Below are positions 1 to 8,846 of a stretch of DNA of 18,868 bases, one piece after another (the stretch's first letter is position 1; the number at the start of each line of letters is the position of its first letter). Under the pieces are notes generated by a model, which was not told the DNA's origin, did not search any database, and was given only the letters and a program-made list of their open reading frames with translations. This DNA is from Chitinophagaceae bacterium (lineage in GTDB: Bacteria > Bacteroidota > Bacteroidia > Chitinophagales > Chitinophagaceae), in assembly GCA_947461645.1 (NCBI GenBank), contig CANHMN010000006.1:1-18868 (forward strand), in the 5' to 3' direction. Both the position numbers and the translations under genes were made by a program.

Positions 1-1
1 T

Positions 2-568
2 CCTGTTGGTACTTTTGCTAAAAAAAATCCAGAGGTTACTTCTGAGGCAGGTTTCGCTAACTTAGGTTATAATCTTGCTGTTAATGCCGGCTATCAATTC
101 ACTGAGCGTATTGGTTTAGCTTCGTCGCTTTACCATTCAAGATTCAAATTGGATCAAAAGGCCATTGATGATTATTTGAAGAATATTGGTGCAGGTATTA
201 CAACAAAACCTGACCATTGGCAATATTTCGGTTTGTTGGTTGGTCCAATGGTATCCTTTTCCCTTTCGAAAGATGTATATATCGATTTTAAAGCTATGGG
301 TGGCGTAGCAAATGCCAATATGCCCGTTTTCAAATTTGAAGTTGATGGACTTCCAATAGCAAGTGCAAATACTAAAGAACATTGGGCTTACACTTTTGCT
401 TGGCAATTGGGTTCAAATATCAGATACAATTTTGCACGTGGCGTTTGTTTTTATGCCAATTACGATTACAATTTTATGAAACCTACATGGTCTGTTGAAA
501 ACTTCGGGGATTTCAAGCAAAAGATGGGGGTAATGGATTTCAACATTGGTATGGGTGCAACTTTTTAA
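2..568 (+). CDS. Outer-membrane beta-barrel protein, 3' part only
   Basis: The reading frame is open from the window edge (first full codon at position 2) to a TAA at 566-568, giving 188 residues of the C-terminal part of a longer protein. The true start lies outside the window; the internal TTG at 149 is not a credible start because the frame continues upstream with similar composition. The sequence alternates polar and hydrophobic/aromatic residues (for example LGYNLAVNAGYQF and FYANYDYNFM) and ends in GMGATF, with the terminal phenylalanine typical of barrels handled by the BAM complex. This points to an OmpA/OprF-like or 'outer membrane protein beta-barrel domain' protein in the outer membrane. 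I cannot name the ligand or the exact family. It converges on hutU and is separated from it by a palindromic hairpin. Confidence 0.7.
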   Translation, partial: PVGTFAKKNPEVTSEAGFANLGYNLAVNAGYQFTERIGLASSLYHSRFKLDQKAIDDYLKNIGAGITTKPDHWQYFGLLVGPMVSFSLSKDVYIDFKAMGGVANANMPVFKFEVDGLPIASANTKEHWAYTFAWQLGSNIRYNFARGVCFYANYDYNFMKPTWSVENFGDFKQKMGVMDFNIGMGATF

Positions 569-595
569 CGTGTGTTGCAATGGTGAAGAATGTAA

Positions 596-619
596 AAGGG
601 GTGGAAATTTCCACCCCTT
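596..619. terminator. Palindromic hairpin between convergent genes
   Basis: A perfect 24-base palindrome: the left arm AAGGGGTGGAAA (596-607) is followed directly by its complement TTTCCACCCCTT (608-619). As RNA it would fold as about 9 G/C-rich pairs around an AAATTT loop. It starts 27 bases after the beta-barrel stop codon and ends 26 bases before the hutU stop codon. On the minus strand the hairpin runs into TTTTA, a short U-tract; on the plus strand the tract is poorer. It probably ends hutHU transcription and limits read-through of the barrel gene. Confidence 0.7.
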
Positions 620-645
620 GTTGCTTGTATTATATTGATATCATT

Positions 646-2322
646 TTAAGATAATCTTTTTTTGATGTCAAGCTGGTGTTTGTCAGCTGTGGCTTGGGCC
701 AATTCGTAGCCTGCATCAGCATGTCTGATTACGCCCATTCCCGGATCATTTCTAAGTACCCTGCTTAATCTTTTTGCAGCATCTTCAGTTCCATCGGCAA
801 CAATAACCATACCGGAATGAATGCTGTAGCCCATTCCAACTCCACCGCCATGGTGTAAGGAAACCCAACTCGCTCCACCTGCCGTGTTAACAAGCGCATT
901 CAAAATAGGCCAATCAGCAACCGCATCACTTCCGTCTAGCATTGCTTCTGTTTCGCGATTTGGACTCGCAACTGAACCCGTGTCTAAATGATCTCTGCCG
1001 ATTACTATTGGTGCTTTTACTTTTCCTGTTCTTACGAGTTCATTGAAAGCCAAACCTGCTTTCTCTCTTTCCCCTTGACCAATCCAGCAAATTCTTGCAG
1101 GCAATCCCTGAAAGGCAATTTTTTCTTTGGCCATTTTCATCCAACGGATCATTCCGGTATTCTCTGGAAACAATTCCATCATCAACTCGTCTGTAACCCT
1201 TATGTCTTCAGGATCTCCGCTCAATGCCGCCCATCTGAAAGGCCCTTTTCCTTCACAAAACAAAGGTCTGATGTAAGCAGGTACAAATCCAGGAAAATCA
1301 AAAGCGTTTTCCAATCCACGTTCTTTTGCTCTGGCTCTTATGTTGTTTCCGTAATCAAACGTAATTGCTCCTTTCTGTTGCAAAGTCAACATCAACTCCA
1401 CGTGTAGCCTCATGGTGTCGTAACTCATAGAAATATATTTATCCGGATCTATGCTTCTTAAAGTATTGGCCTCTTCATTGGATAATCCATGAGGAATGTA
1501 ACCAATAAGCGGATCGTGAGCACTCGTTTGATCGGTTAAGGTATCAGGAACAATATTTCTGTCAATTAATCTCTGCAACAAAGTAACGGCATTGCATAAA
1601 ACTCCAATGCTGATGGCTTTTCCTTCTTTTTTGTATTGAAGGGCTTGGTCGATTGCAAGATCAATGTCGGTATACTTTTCATCAAGGTATCTTGTTTCCA
1701 ATCTTTTATCAATTCTCCACTCTTCAACTTCAGCAACTAATGCAACACCTTCATTCATGGTAATGGCTAATGGCTGCGCGCCCCCCATGCCTCCTAAACC
1801 TGCGGTTACATTAAGTGTGCCTTTCAATGTTCCACCAAAATGTTTGCTTGCTGCTGAACCATAGGTTTCATAAGTTCCTTGAACAATTCCCTGGCTTCCA
1901 ATATAAATCCAGCTTCCTGCGGTCATTTGGCCATACATCATTAATCCTTTTTTCTCCAATTCATCAAAGTGTTTCCAGTTGGCCCAATTAGGCACTAACT
2001 GTGAATTGCTAATGAGTACTCTTGGTGAATCTTTGTGTGTTTTTAAAATGGCAACAGGCTTCCCGCTTTGAATCAGTAGGGTTTCGTCTTCATTGAGGTC
2101 TTTTAATCCTTTGATGATGAGGTCAAGCGATTCTATATTTCTTGCAGCTTTACCTCTCCCACCATATACAATGAGTTCTTCCGGCCTTTCGGCTACATCG
2201 GGATCAAGGTTATTGAGCAACATTCTTAATGCTGCTTCCTGAACCCAGCCTTTACATTGAAGTGTACTTCCGGTTGGTGTTTTGTATTTTGCAAAATCAT
2301 ATTTAGTGGTTTCCGTCTGCAT
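646..2322 (-). CDS. hutU: Urocanate hydratase (urocanase)
   Basis: Cytoplasmic enzyme of histidine catabolism that adds water to urocanate to form 4-imidazolone-5-propanoate, using a tightly bound NAD+ as electrophile. The 558-residue length is normal for the family. Visible landmarks are [10 protein letters not shown] (53-62), the glycine-rich nucleotide-binding segment [10 protein letters not shown] (175-184), the [11 protein letters not shown] segment with Cys412, equivalent to the conserved active-site cysteine of Pseudomonas urocanase, and the conserved [17 protein letters not shown] stretch near 488-504. The ATG at 2322 begins 16 bases after the hutH stop, so the two genes should be co-transcribed from the hutH promoter. 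The next pathway enzymes, imidazolonepropionase (HutI) and the formiminoglutamate-degrading step, are not in this window. Family assignment is essentially certain. Confidence 0.97.
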   Translation of the reverse strand: MQTETTKYDFAKYKTPTGSTLQCKGWVQEAALRMLLNNLDPDVAERPEELIVYGGRGKAARNIESLDLIIKGLKDLNEDETLLIQSGKPVAILKTHKDSPRVLISNSQLVPNWANWKHFDELEKKGLMMYGQMTAGSWIYIGSQGIVQGTYETYGSAASKHFGGTLKGTLNVTAGLGGMGGAQPLAITMNEGVALVAEVEEWRIDKRLETRYLDEKYTDIDLAIDQALQYKKEGKAISIGVLCNAVTLLQRLIDRNIVPDTLTDQTSAHDPLIGYIPHGLSNEEANTLRSIDPDKYISMSYDTMRLHVELMLTLQQKGAITFDYGNNIRARAKERGLENAFDFPGFVPAYIRPLFCEGKGPFRWAALSGDPEDIRVTDELMMELFPENTGMIRWMKMAKEKIAFQGLPARICWIGQGEREKAGLAFNELVRTGKVKAPIVIGRDHLDTGSVASPNRETEAMLDGSDAVADWPILNALVNTAGGASWVSLHHGGGVGMGYSIHSGMVIVADGTEDAAKRLSRVLRNDPGMGVIRHADAGYELAQATADKHQLDIKKRLS

Positions 2323-2338
2323 ATATTTAAAGCTGTTT

Positions 2339-3838
2339 TTAAAATGAATAATTTTTCAAAAAGTTTACGGCCTTCATCATGTCGGTATGCATTATTCTAT
2401 CTTCATTGTTAAAGCTTACCTCTTTTCTGAATTCAACAATTATTATTTCGATTTGTTCGGAGGATTTTAATGGTCTTCTGAACTCAATGGCTTGAGCTGC
2501 AGTAAGCAATTCTATGGCCAGTACTTTCTGAACATTGTCTACAATTCGCTTACATTTTACCGCCCCATTTGCTCCCATGCTTACATGGTCTTCCTGATTG
2601 ATGCTTGAAGGTATAGAATCCACGCTGCTTGGAGTGCTCAATTGTTTGTTTTCGCTTACGATTCCTGCAGCTGTGTATTGAGGTATCATGAATCCGGAAT
2701 TGAGACCGGGATTTTTGACTAAGAATGGAGGAAGCCCTCTCAAGCCACTGATCAACTGATAAGTTCTTCTTTCGCTAATGTTGGCTATTTCACTCATGGC
2801 AATAGATAAAAAGTCAAGGGTAAGCGCAAGTGGTTGGCCATGAAAATTTCCACCACTGAGAATTAAATCTTCGTCGGGAAAAACATTCGGATTATCTGTT
2901 ACACTGTTGATCTCCTTGAGAAAGACCGATGTTACATAATCAATGGTATCAAGACTTGCTCCATGTACTTGCGGAATGCATCTAAAAGAATAGGGATCCT
3001 GAACCTGTGATTTTTTTTGTTGGGCAATCTCACTGTTTGTCAACAATGCACTCATTGTAGCTGCTACTTTTACTTGTCCAGGGTGAGACCTTACGCGGTG
3101 TATGTGCTCATTGAACGGATACAAAACACCATCAAATCCATCAAAGCTGATGGCAGCAATGGTGTTGGCCCAATGCAACAACTTTTTAGATTGAATGAGA
3201 TTGTAGATACCATACGCACTCATGAATTGAGTTCCATTTATAAGGGCAAGTCCCTCCTTGCTTTGCAACTTGATAGCTTCCCAATTGTATTTAGGCAGTG
3301 CTTCAATTGAAGGCATTTTTTTTCCATTGATACTAACTTCTCCTAAACCAAGCAGTGGCAGACAAAGATGACTTAGCGGAGACAAATCGCCGGATGCTCC
3401 TAAGGAACCTTGAGTATAAATGACAGGAAGTACATTGTGGTTGAACATTTCAACCAATCTAAGCACTGTTTTGGTTTGAACACCAGAGTGTCCATAACTC
3501 AGCGACTTTATTTTTAGCAACAACATCAGCTTCACAATGGTATCAGGTACCTCCTCTCCCATTCCACAGGCATGCGATTTGATTAGGTTTTCCTGAAGTT
3601 GTTCGAGCTGGTTATTGTCTACTCTTACATTCTGAAGGTAACCGAAACCCGTATTAATGCCATAATAGAGAGAATCGCTTTCCTTCATTTTTTGGTCAAG
3701 ATAGATTCTGCATTTTTCTATCTTTTCAATGACATCTGCGTGTATCTTTATCGACAAGTTGTTGTCAATGATATTGCTGATGTCTTCCAATCGAAGATCG
3801 TTATGGTTAATTTCAAAAGAAGTGTCGGAGTATAGCAT
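2339..3838 (-). CDS. hutH: Histidine ammonia-lyase
   Basis: Catalyses non-oxidative removal of ammonia from L-histidine to give trans-urocanate, the entry step of the Hut pathway; a cytoplasmic homotetramer in known relatives. The Ala-Ser-Gly triad that cyclises into the MIO electrophile is visible at 148-150 within [14 protein letters not shown]. The catalytic tyrosine loop is YYGINTGFG (58-66). Histidine rather than tyrosine or phenylalanine specificity is supported by the Ser-His pair in [10 protein letters not shown] (His89) and by the glutamate in [24 protein letters not shown] and the TDNPNVF segment are also family signatures. Its 499 residues are normal length. It is first in a two-gene unit with hutU, starts at an ATG (3836-3838), and has an 8/8 TAnnTTTG box 35 bases upstream. 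No partner regulator (HutC-like) is present here. Confidence 0.96.
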   Translation of the reverse strand: MLYSDTSFEINHNDLRLEDISNIIDNNLSIKIHADVIEKIEKCRIYLDQKMKESDSLYYGINTGFGYLQNVRVDNNQLEQLQENLIKSHACGMGEEVPDTIVKLMLLLKIKSLSYGHSGVQTKTVLRLVEMFNHNVLPVIYTQGSLGASGDLSPLSHLCLPLLGLGEVSINGKKMPSIEALPKYNWEAIKLQSKEGLALINGTQFMSAYGIYNLIQSKKLLHWANTIAAISFDGFDGVLYPFNEHIHRVRSHPGQVKVAATMSALLTNSEIAQQKKSQVQDPYSFRCIPQVHGASLDTIDYVTSVFLKEINSVTDNPNVFPDEDLILSGGNFHGQPLALTLDFLSIAMSEIANISERRTYQLISGLRGLPPFLVKNPGLNSGFMIPQYTAAGIVSENKQLSTPSSVDSIPSSINQEDHVSMGANGAVKCKRIVDNVQKVLAIELLTAAQAIEFRRPLKSSEQIEIIIVEFRKEVSFNNEDRIMHTDMMKAVNFLKNYSF

Positions 3839-3872
3839 ATTTATGGGTAGTCAGCCCTTTTTGTTTGGACCT

Positions 3873-3880
3873 CAAAAGTA
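3873..3880 (-). promoter_or_regulatory. Putative hutHU promoter, -7 box TACTTTTG
   Basis: Read on the minus strand, 3880-3873 is TACTTTTG, matching all defined positions of the Bacteroidota -7 consensus TAnnTTTG. Transcription would start near 3866, leaving a leader of about 28 bases before the hutH ATG. No convincing TTTG -33 box lies at the usual 17-23 base distance, so the call rests on the -7 match and its position. Confidence 0.5.
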
Positions 3881-3921
3881 AAGAAAATGGGACTAAGATT
3901 AATCTGCAATTGTTTAGTTTT

Positions 3922-4935
3922 ATGCCCAAATACGCTGTTATGTTAAGATTATCATTATTTCTTTTATCCTTATTTAGTGTGCGTTTTGTAAACGCACAAA
4001 CAATCGAGTTGCTGTCATCCGGCAGTAAGGCTTCTTTGCGTGGGTTGTCAGTAGTTGATGATCAAATTATTTGGGCCAGTGGTTCCGCTGGAACTGTTTT
4101 AAAATCTATTGATGGAGGTATGAGCTGGAAAAAAATAGCCGTAACCGGTTTCGAAAAAACCGACTTCAGAGACATTGAGGCTTTTGATGAAAACAATGCA
4201 GTAATTATGGGCATCGACAGTCCTGGGGTGATTTTAAAAACCAACGATGGTGGACAAGAATGGAAGCTTGTTTACAGAAATGACACCAAAGGAATTTTTT
4301 TAGACGCCATGGAGTTTTTGAGTCCAACAAAAGCGGTTGTTATTGGAGATCCAATTGGAGGCCAATTTTTTATGGCTGTTTCTGAAGATGGAGGCGAACA
4401 TTGGAGGGAAGAAAATCAAATCAACAGACCTATTGCTGATACAGGCGAAGCTTGTTTTGCGAGCAGTGGTACAAACATCAGAAGACTATCAGGCAATTCT
4501 TATGTTTTTATTTCAGGTGGGTTGCATTCCAAAATGTTCAACAAAAACAAAAGTTACAAACTGCCCATTATTCAGGGTATGGAATCTACAGGAGCTAACT
4601 CCATCGCTGTAAAAAACAAAAAATGTTTGTTGATTGTTGGCGGAGACTTTAACCAAAAAGATTCAGCAAATCAGAACTGCTTTTTTACAATCGATGGCGG
4701 TAAAAAATGGAAGTCGCCCTTAATCGGTCCGGGCGGTTACAGAAGCTGTGTAGAATACCTTGGCAAAGAACATTGGATTACTTGTGGTTTGAATGGAGTG
4801 GATTGGACTATAGACGGTGGCAATACCTTCGTTCCCATCAGCAAAACAGGTTTTCATGTATGCCGTAAAGCGAAAAAGGGTAATGCAGTTTATTTTGCCG
4901 GTGGAAATGGAAAAATTGGGAAGTTTATAAATTGA
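3922..4935 (+). CDS. Secreted Asp-box (YCF48/BNR-like) beta-propeller protein
   Basis: Predicted exported protein of 337 residues. The frame extends upstream to a TTG at 3865, but the ATG at 3922 is preferred because it puts a clean signal peptide at the N-terminus: MPKYAVMLRL, then hydrophobic LFLLSLF, ending VNAQ before the mature part. The ATG at 3940 (MLRLSLFLL) is an equally possible start. The mature protein repeats Asp-box motifs of the S/T-x-D-G-G-x-x-W type: SIDGGMSWKK, TNDGGQEWK, SEDGGEHWRE, TIDGGKKWK and a degenerate TIDGGNTF. These mark turns between blades of a beta-propeller, as in YCF48/HCF136-like and sialidase-like folds. None of the sialidase catalytic arginine cluster is evident, so enzyme activity should not be assumed. 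There is no obvious type IX secretion C-terminal domain. Function is unknown, probably binding or assembly in the cell envelope. Confidence 0.78.
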   Translation: MPKYAVMLRLSLFLLSLFSVRFVNAQTIELLSSGSKASLRGLSVVDDQIIWASGSAGTVLKSIDGGMSWKKIAVTGFEKTDFRDIEAFDENNAVIMGIDSPGVILKTNDGGQEWKLVYRNDTKGIFLDAMEFLSPTKAVVIGDPIGGQFFMAVSEDGGEHWREENQINRPIADTGEACFASSGTNIRRLSGNSYVFISGGLHSKMFNKNKSYKLPIIQGMESTGANSIAVKNKKCLLIVGGDFNQKDSANQNCFFTIDGGKKWKSPLIGPGGYRSCVEYLGKEHWITCGLNGVDWTIDGGNTFVPISKTGFHVCRKAKKGNAVYFAGGNGKIGKFIN

Positions 4936-4967
4936 TAAACCTGAATGAACATTTAATTTGCATAGAT

Positions 4968-5000
4968 AAAAAAACCGACAATTATCTTGTCGGTTTTTTT
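4968..5000. terminator. Bidirectional terminator, propeller gene / smc
   Basis: Thirteen uninterrupted base pairs: seven A then CCGACA (4968-4980), a loop of ATTATCT, and TGTCGG followed by seven T (4988-5000). Because the A-run on one side mirrors the T-run on the other, it is an intrinsic terminator on both strands. It sits 32 bases after the propeller gene stop and 29 bases before the smc stop. Confidence 0.9.
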
Positions 5001-5029
5001 ATAAAGATGAAAATAAATAGTTCAATTTT

Positions 5030-8000
5030 TTAGTTTAGTGATCTGAAATCTACAGGAACCAACTTACTTACCCCCGCCTCTTGCATGGTTACGCCATAGA
5101 TGACATCAACAGCACTCATCGTCATCTTATTGTGTGTTACGATGATGAACTGAGAGTTTTCGCTGAACTGCTTAATCATATTGGTGAATTTACCTACGTT
5201 GGCATCATCCAAAGGTGCATCAACCTCATCTAAGATACAGAATGGTGCTGGCTTTATAAGATAAATTGCAAATAGAAGCGCAGTCGCTGTTAAGGTCTTT
5301 TCTCCCCCACTCAACTGACCAATGCTACTTGGTCTTTTACCTTTTGGCTTAGCAACAATATCAATACCCGTTTCTGCAAGGTTTTCTGGGTCTACCAATA
5401 CCATGTCTGCAGTGTCTTCTTCCGTAAACAATGCTTTAAACACCTTTTGGAAGTTTTCTCTTGTTTTGTTGAAGGTATCTAAAAATTGCTGGTTGGCGGT
5501 TGCTTCTACTTCTTGTATTGTCTGCATTAGGCTATCCTTTGCCGTTACCAGGTCATTTTTTTGTTCCAAAATGAATTCATACCGCTTTTTCATTTCGGTG
5601 TAAGCTTCGATGGCTGTTGGGTTTACTTCACCCATGTTTTCCAAACGCTTCTTCATTTTTTCATTCTTCTCCTGAAGCTCTTCTAATGGCGTTTCTGTGG
5701 TCCTTGGCTCATCAATAATAGCATCGAGATCAACTTTGAATTCAACATTCAGACGCTCTTTCATTCCTGCGAGCTGCAGTTTAAGCTCGGTTAGGCGGTC
5801 TTTAATTTCATTAAGCAAATGGTCAATGCCTTCTTTCGATTTTTGTTTCAACCTCAATTCGCTTTCCTTATCGGCAAGTGTGTTTCTGAGGTTATAATAT
5901 TCCTGGTCCGACTCATTAAGTTGCTTTTCCTGAAGCTCTTTGTTTTTGAGCATTTCCAACAATTCGGTTTCCAATTCTTTCAGGCTTTCCGCTGTAGCTT
6001 CAATGTTTTGTGTAGACTCAGATAGTTGCCCTTTACTTGATTCAACTTGAATGTTTAAATCTCTTAACTGGTTGTTTTTAAATTCCAGCTCTTGGTGTAC
6101 CGTAGCAATTTTGCTTTGTTGCTTGGTAACCGAAAGATTCGATTCGTTGAACTTGTAAACCGCAGCATTGTAATCTTTTTCTGCCTCTGAATAATCTTTT
6201 TCTACTAGCTCTATTTTCCCTTGAAGCGATTCAAGCTGACTATTTAAGGTGTTCAGCTCATTCCTTGTGCCTGAAATGGCATTCTGGTTGGTTGTAAGTT
6301 GTTGTTGCAACTCTTCTAGTCTGGTTGCAGCAATATTTTCCTGGTGTTGTAAATTTTCGATTTTGTTTTGAAGCGCAAAAACCTGATTTGTTAGTTGGTT
6401 AATCTGTTCTTGAGTGTGCTTGATAGCATTTTCTTTGAGTTGGGTATTGAAAGCAATAACCTCATTGTGCTTCTGTTGAATTTCTTCCTTCAGCTTGCTT
6501 ACAACCTTATCTTGTGCTTCAATTTCTTTGGCTAGTTTTTCAAGATTTTTTGCTCTTCCTATTTTCTTTCCTTCAAACAAACCCACACTTCCGCCTGAAA
6601 TAGCATACTTGCCTTTTACAAATTTTCCTGATTTTTCAAGAATGATTGCATTGGTATCTGATTGAAGCGCTTCTTCACTTTCTGCGATAAATACATTTCC
6701 AAGCAATTGTTGAGCAAGACTATTGTACTTAGATTCTATCTCTATTACATCCAATGCTTTTACCGTACCTGCAGGTTGTTCAATATTTTCTGATTTCCCG
6801 AATTTATCGAGCATGAAGAAATTAGCCTTACCTTTTTTGTTGTTGTCCAACAAGTGAACGGCTTGCAATCCTTCTGCAAGATTGTTAACTACGTAATAGT
6901 TCAGGTATTGATCCAACACATTTTCAACCGCTGCTCTGTATTCTTCTTTTACGTAAATGATATCTGACAAAAGTGGAGCATTGTGGTTCCAAGATGCATT
7001 TTTATGAAGAAACTTAACACTTTCGGGGTAACCTTCCATTGAGTCAACTAGACTCTTCAACAAATCATGTTCATTTCTTTTGGCATCTAGTTTTCTGTTT
7101 TCGTCGGCAAGGTTATGACGTAGTCCTTCAAGCACACTTTGCGTTTGAAGGATTTGCTCTTTAGTAAACTCGTGCTCCTCCTGTAGTTGCTGAAGAGATG
7201 ATTTGGCTTGTTCTAATTCTCCTGCTTTTGTATTCTTATCGCCATCGAATTGCTGAATTTGATTTTGTCTGTTGGTTTTCTCCTCTTGTAGTTGAGTGAT
7301 AGATCTTTGAATATTTTGTATAGATGTATCTGCAACAGCTACTTTCTTCTCTGCATCAAATTGATTGCGCTGAATGGTTTGGTTTTCTTTTCTGAGTTCG
7401 TCAATTGCATTGCGTTGGCTGTCGAATAAAACTCTTTTCGCCTCTACATCTGCCTTTAAGGTTTCTAATTCTTTTTCAAGACCTTCCAGTTTGGTTTGTT
7501 CTTCTTCAATTTGTTTGCCGGTAAATTTAATGCTTTCTTCTAGGCCACTCATTTGGCCAGTAGATTTGTTGAGGAACTCGTCGAGGTTTGCTTTTCTTTC
7601 TCTAAGATGTTGTAATTTCTGGGTAGTAAGGCTTTTCTCATTTTCTTTGCTTCTTACTTTATCCAGCATCTCATTGAATTGCTGCTGCATCAGCTGCAGG
7701 GCTTTCTCTTTCTCCAAAAAAGAAAGTTTTTCCTGTTCAAGTGCTGCTTCTTCTTTCGCTATAGAGGTTTCCAGTTCTATACGCTTGTCAACTTCTTCCT
7801 GTTGCTGATGATTTAATTCTCTATAAGTAATGTTGAAACCTTCAAGAGCAGCTTTTGCAAGTTCAATACTAACTTCTTTGTATTCCTTCTTAATTTCGAA
7901 ATATTTCTCTGCTTTTTTAGCCTGACTTTCCAGACTTTTAAGTTGATTGTTTATTTCAAAGAGAAGATCTTCAATTCTGGCCAAATCCTGTTCAGCTGCA

Positions 8001-8545
8001 TCCAATTTAAGTTTGGCCTCTTTCTTCCTGGTTTTATAGATGGTTATACCCGCAGCCTGCTCCAACATCTTTCTACGGCTGTTCTCCTTGTCTTTGATGA
8101 TGTCATCTACCATTCCCAATTCAATAATGGCGTAACTGTCGGTACTAACGCCGGTATCCATGAAAAGGTTATGAATGTCCTTCAAACGACAGGAAACATC
8201 ATTCAATCTGTATTCACTCTCGCCGCTTTTGTAGTATTTTCTGCTGATCGTTACTGTATTGAATTCCGTTGGGAGGAGGTTTTTGGTATTTTCAAAAGTG
8301 AGGCTCACTTCTGCCAATCCACTGGCACTCCTGGTTTTAGAACCATTGAAAACAAGGCTCTCCAAGTTTTCACTTCTTAGGTTGCTTATTTTATGCTCAC
8401 CAATAACCCATCTGATACTGTCAATAATGTTGCTCTTTCCACAACCATTCGGTCCGATTACGCCAGTAATGCCTTCATCAAAATTCAAAACGGTTTTGTC
8501 GGCAAAACTCTTAAATCCCTTTATTTCTAAACTCTTTAATCTCAC
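5030..8545 (-). CDS. smc: Chromosome segregation ATPase SMC
   Basis: Large ATPase that with kleisin ScpA and ScpB forms the bacterial condensin that compacts and separates replicated chromosomes. The 1171 residues show the canonical order: N-terminal head with Walker A GPNGCGKS (31-38) and R-loop NLRSENL near 55-61; a coiled coil rich in Gln/Glu/Lys to about 500; a hinge at about 500-665 ending near GGSVGLFEGKKIGR; the returning coiled coil; and the C-terminal head with ABC signature LSGGEK (1078-1083), Walker B FCILDE (Asp1106, catalytic Glu1107) and switch His1138 in VTHNK. The start codon is GTG (8543-8545); MRLKSLEIKGFKSFAD is the standard SMC beginning, so this start is firm. Oddity: the usual Q-loop glutamine region reads IIELGM (140-145). 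scpA and scpB are not in this window; the gene stands alone between a terminator and a divergent promoter region. Confidence 0.97.
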   Translation of the reverse strand: MRLKSLEIKGFKSFADKTVLNFDEGITGVIGPNGCGKSNIIDSIRWVIGEHKISNLRSENLESLVFNGSKTRSASGLAEVSLTFENTKNLLPTEFNTVTISRKYYKSGESEYRLNDVSCRLKDIHNLFMDTGVSTDSYAIIELGMVDDIIKDKENSRRKMLEQAAGITIYKTRKKEAKLKLDAAEQDLARIEDLLFEINNQLKSLESQAKKAEKYFEIKKEYKEVSIELAKAALEGFNITYRELNHQQQEEVDKRIELETSIAKEEAALEQEKLSFLEKEKALQLMQQQFNEMLDKVRSKENEKSLTTQKLQHLRERKANLDEFLNKSTGQMSGLEESIKFTGKQIEEEQTKLEGLEKELETLKADVEAKRVLFDSQRNAIDELRKENQTIQRNQFDAEKKVAVADTSIQNIQRSITQLQEEKTNRQNQIQQFDGDKNTKAGELEQAKSSLQQLQEEHEFTKEQILQTQSVLEGLRHNLADENRKLDAKRNEHDLLKSLVDSMEGYPESVKFLHKNASWNHNAPLLSDIIYVKEEYRAAVENVLDQYLNYYVVNNLAEGLQAVHLLDNNKKGKANFFMLDKFGKSENIEQPAGTVKALDVIEIESKYNSLAQQLLGNVFIAESEEALQSDTNAIILEKSGKFVKGKYAISGGSVGLFEGKKIGRAKNLEKLAKEIEAQDKVVSKLKEEIQQKHNEVIAFNTQLKENAIKHTQEQINQLTNQVFALQNKIENLQHQENIAATRLEELQQQLTTNQNAISGTRNELNTLNSQLESLQGKIELVEKDYSEAEKDYNAAVYKFNESNLSVTKQQSKIATVHQELEFKNNQLRDLNIQVESSKGQLSESTQNIEATAESLKELETELLEMLKNKELQEKQLNESDQEYYNLRNTLADKESELRLKQKSKEGIDHLLNEIKDRLTELKLQLAGMKERLNVEFKVDLDAIIDEPRTTETPLEELQEKNEKMKKRLENMGEVNPTAIEAYTEMKKRYEFILEQKNDLVTAKDSLMQTIQEVEATANQQFLDTFNKTRENFQKVFKALFTEEDTADMVLVDPENLAETGIDIVAKPKGKRPSSIGQLSGGEKTLTATALLFAIYLIKPAPFCILDEVDAPLDDANVGKFTNMIKQFSENSQFIIVTHNKMTMSAVDVIYGVTMQEAGVSKLVPVDFRSLN

Positions 8546-8567
8546 TTTTCAATTTTTTTTAAGTTGG

Positions 8568-8575
8568 CAAACCTA
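8568..8575 (-). promoter_or_regulatory. Putative smc promoter, -7 box TAGGTTTG
   Basis: On the minus strand 8575-8568 reads TAGGTTTG, an 8/8 match to TAnnTTTG. A TTTC (8600-8597), 3/4 of the TTTG -33 element, lies 21 bases upstream. Predicted start of transcription is near 8561, giving a leader of about 16 bases before the GTG start of smc. Confidence 0.5.
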
Positions 8576-8726
8576 CGTAAAAAATTGCCGATTTCCGAAA
8601 GACAATATTTATAAATTCTTCTACCGGGGAACGGTTTTTTAATACGCCTTATAATATTATAAATTTAAGGCATTAGTCTTTGCTTGGCCTCTTTGGTTGA
8701 TATTACTTGTCCCCAAAAAAAGGATG

Positions 8727-8755
8727 TTTGTTCACAATCTAGTTTGTTAATTTTC
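8727..8755 (+). promoter_or_regulatory. Possible promoter for the Met-rich secreted protein gene
   Basis: TTTG at 8727-8730, a 17-base spacer, then TAATTTTC at 8748-8755 (7/8 match to TAnnTTTG). Transcription from it would begin near 8762, exactly at the second inverted repeat (8764-8779). A competing 7/8 box, TAATTTCG at 8798-8805, would give a shorter leader of about 35 bases but has no -33 element. I cannot choose between them from sequence. Confidence 0.3.
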
Positions 8756-8846
8756 TTAATTAAAAGGCGTAAATGCCTTATACTGCCTGAACCATCTTAA
8801 TTTCGTGCTTCTTTTGACAATTTATCGTAAAACTAAACATGACTTT

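Larger units (their letters stand above)
8546..8846. other. Divergent intergenic region with two related inverted repeats
   Basis: These 301 bases between smc and the next plus-strand gene hold no credible gene. The left end carries the smc promoter. Two inverted repeats share the half-site GCCTTA/TAAGGC. The first runs 8646-8671 (GCCTTA, 14 inner bases, TAAGGC, with a 14-base AT palindrome TTATAATATTATAA at 8649-8662). The second is 8764-8779 (AAGGC, 6 bases, GCCTT... arms overlapping AATGCCTTA). In addition TACGCCTT (8643-8650) is the exact complement of AAGGCGTA (8764-8771), and TAAGGCATT (8666-8674) is the exact complement of AATGCCTTA (8772-8780). They could be operators of a dimeric regulator, or alternative RNA stems. 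Confidence 0.55.

Noticed and set aside
988..1407. Open frame of 139 codons on the plus strand opposite hutU
   Set aside because: It lies wholly antisense to a gene with intact urocanase motifs and its translation is Cys/Ser/Phe-rich with no family resemblance; a shadow frame.
2339..3838. Phenylalanine or tyrosine ammonia-lyase instead of hutH
   Set aside because: The Ser-His pair at the selectivity position, the NQED glutamate and adjacency to urocanase all favour histidine.
5700..7900. Repetitive-looking sequence within smc suggesting tandem repeats or recombination
   Set aside because: It is explained by coiled-coil codon use (Gln, Glu, Lys, Leu); no exact repeated unit is present.
7374..8380. 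Plus-strand open frames opposite smc
   Set aside because: Low-complexity Ser/Leu/Phe-rich translations that mirror the Gln/Glu/Lys codons of the SMC coiled coil and head; not genes.
8649..8662. AT-only palindrome TTATAATATTATAA as an independent feature
   Set aside because: Short AT palindromes are common in AT-rich intergenic DNA; it is mentioned only as the core of the larger GCCTTA/TAAGGC repeat.
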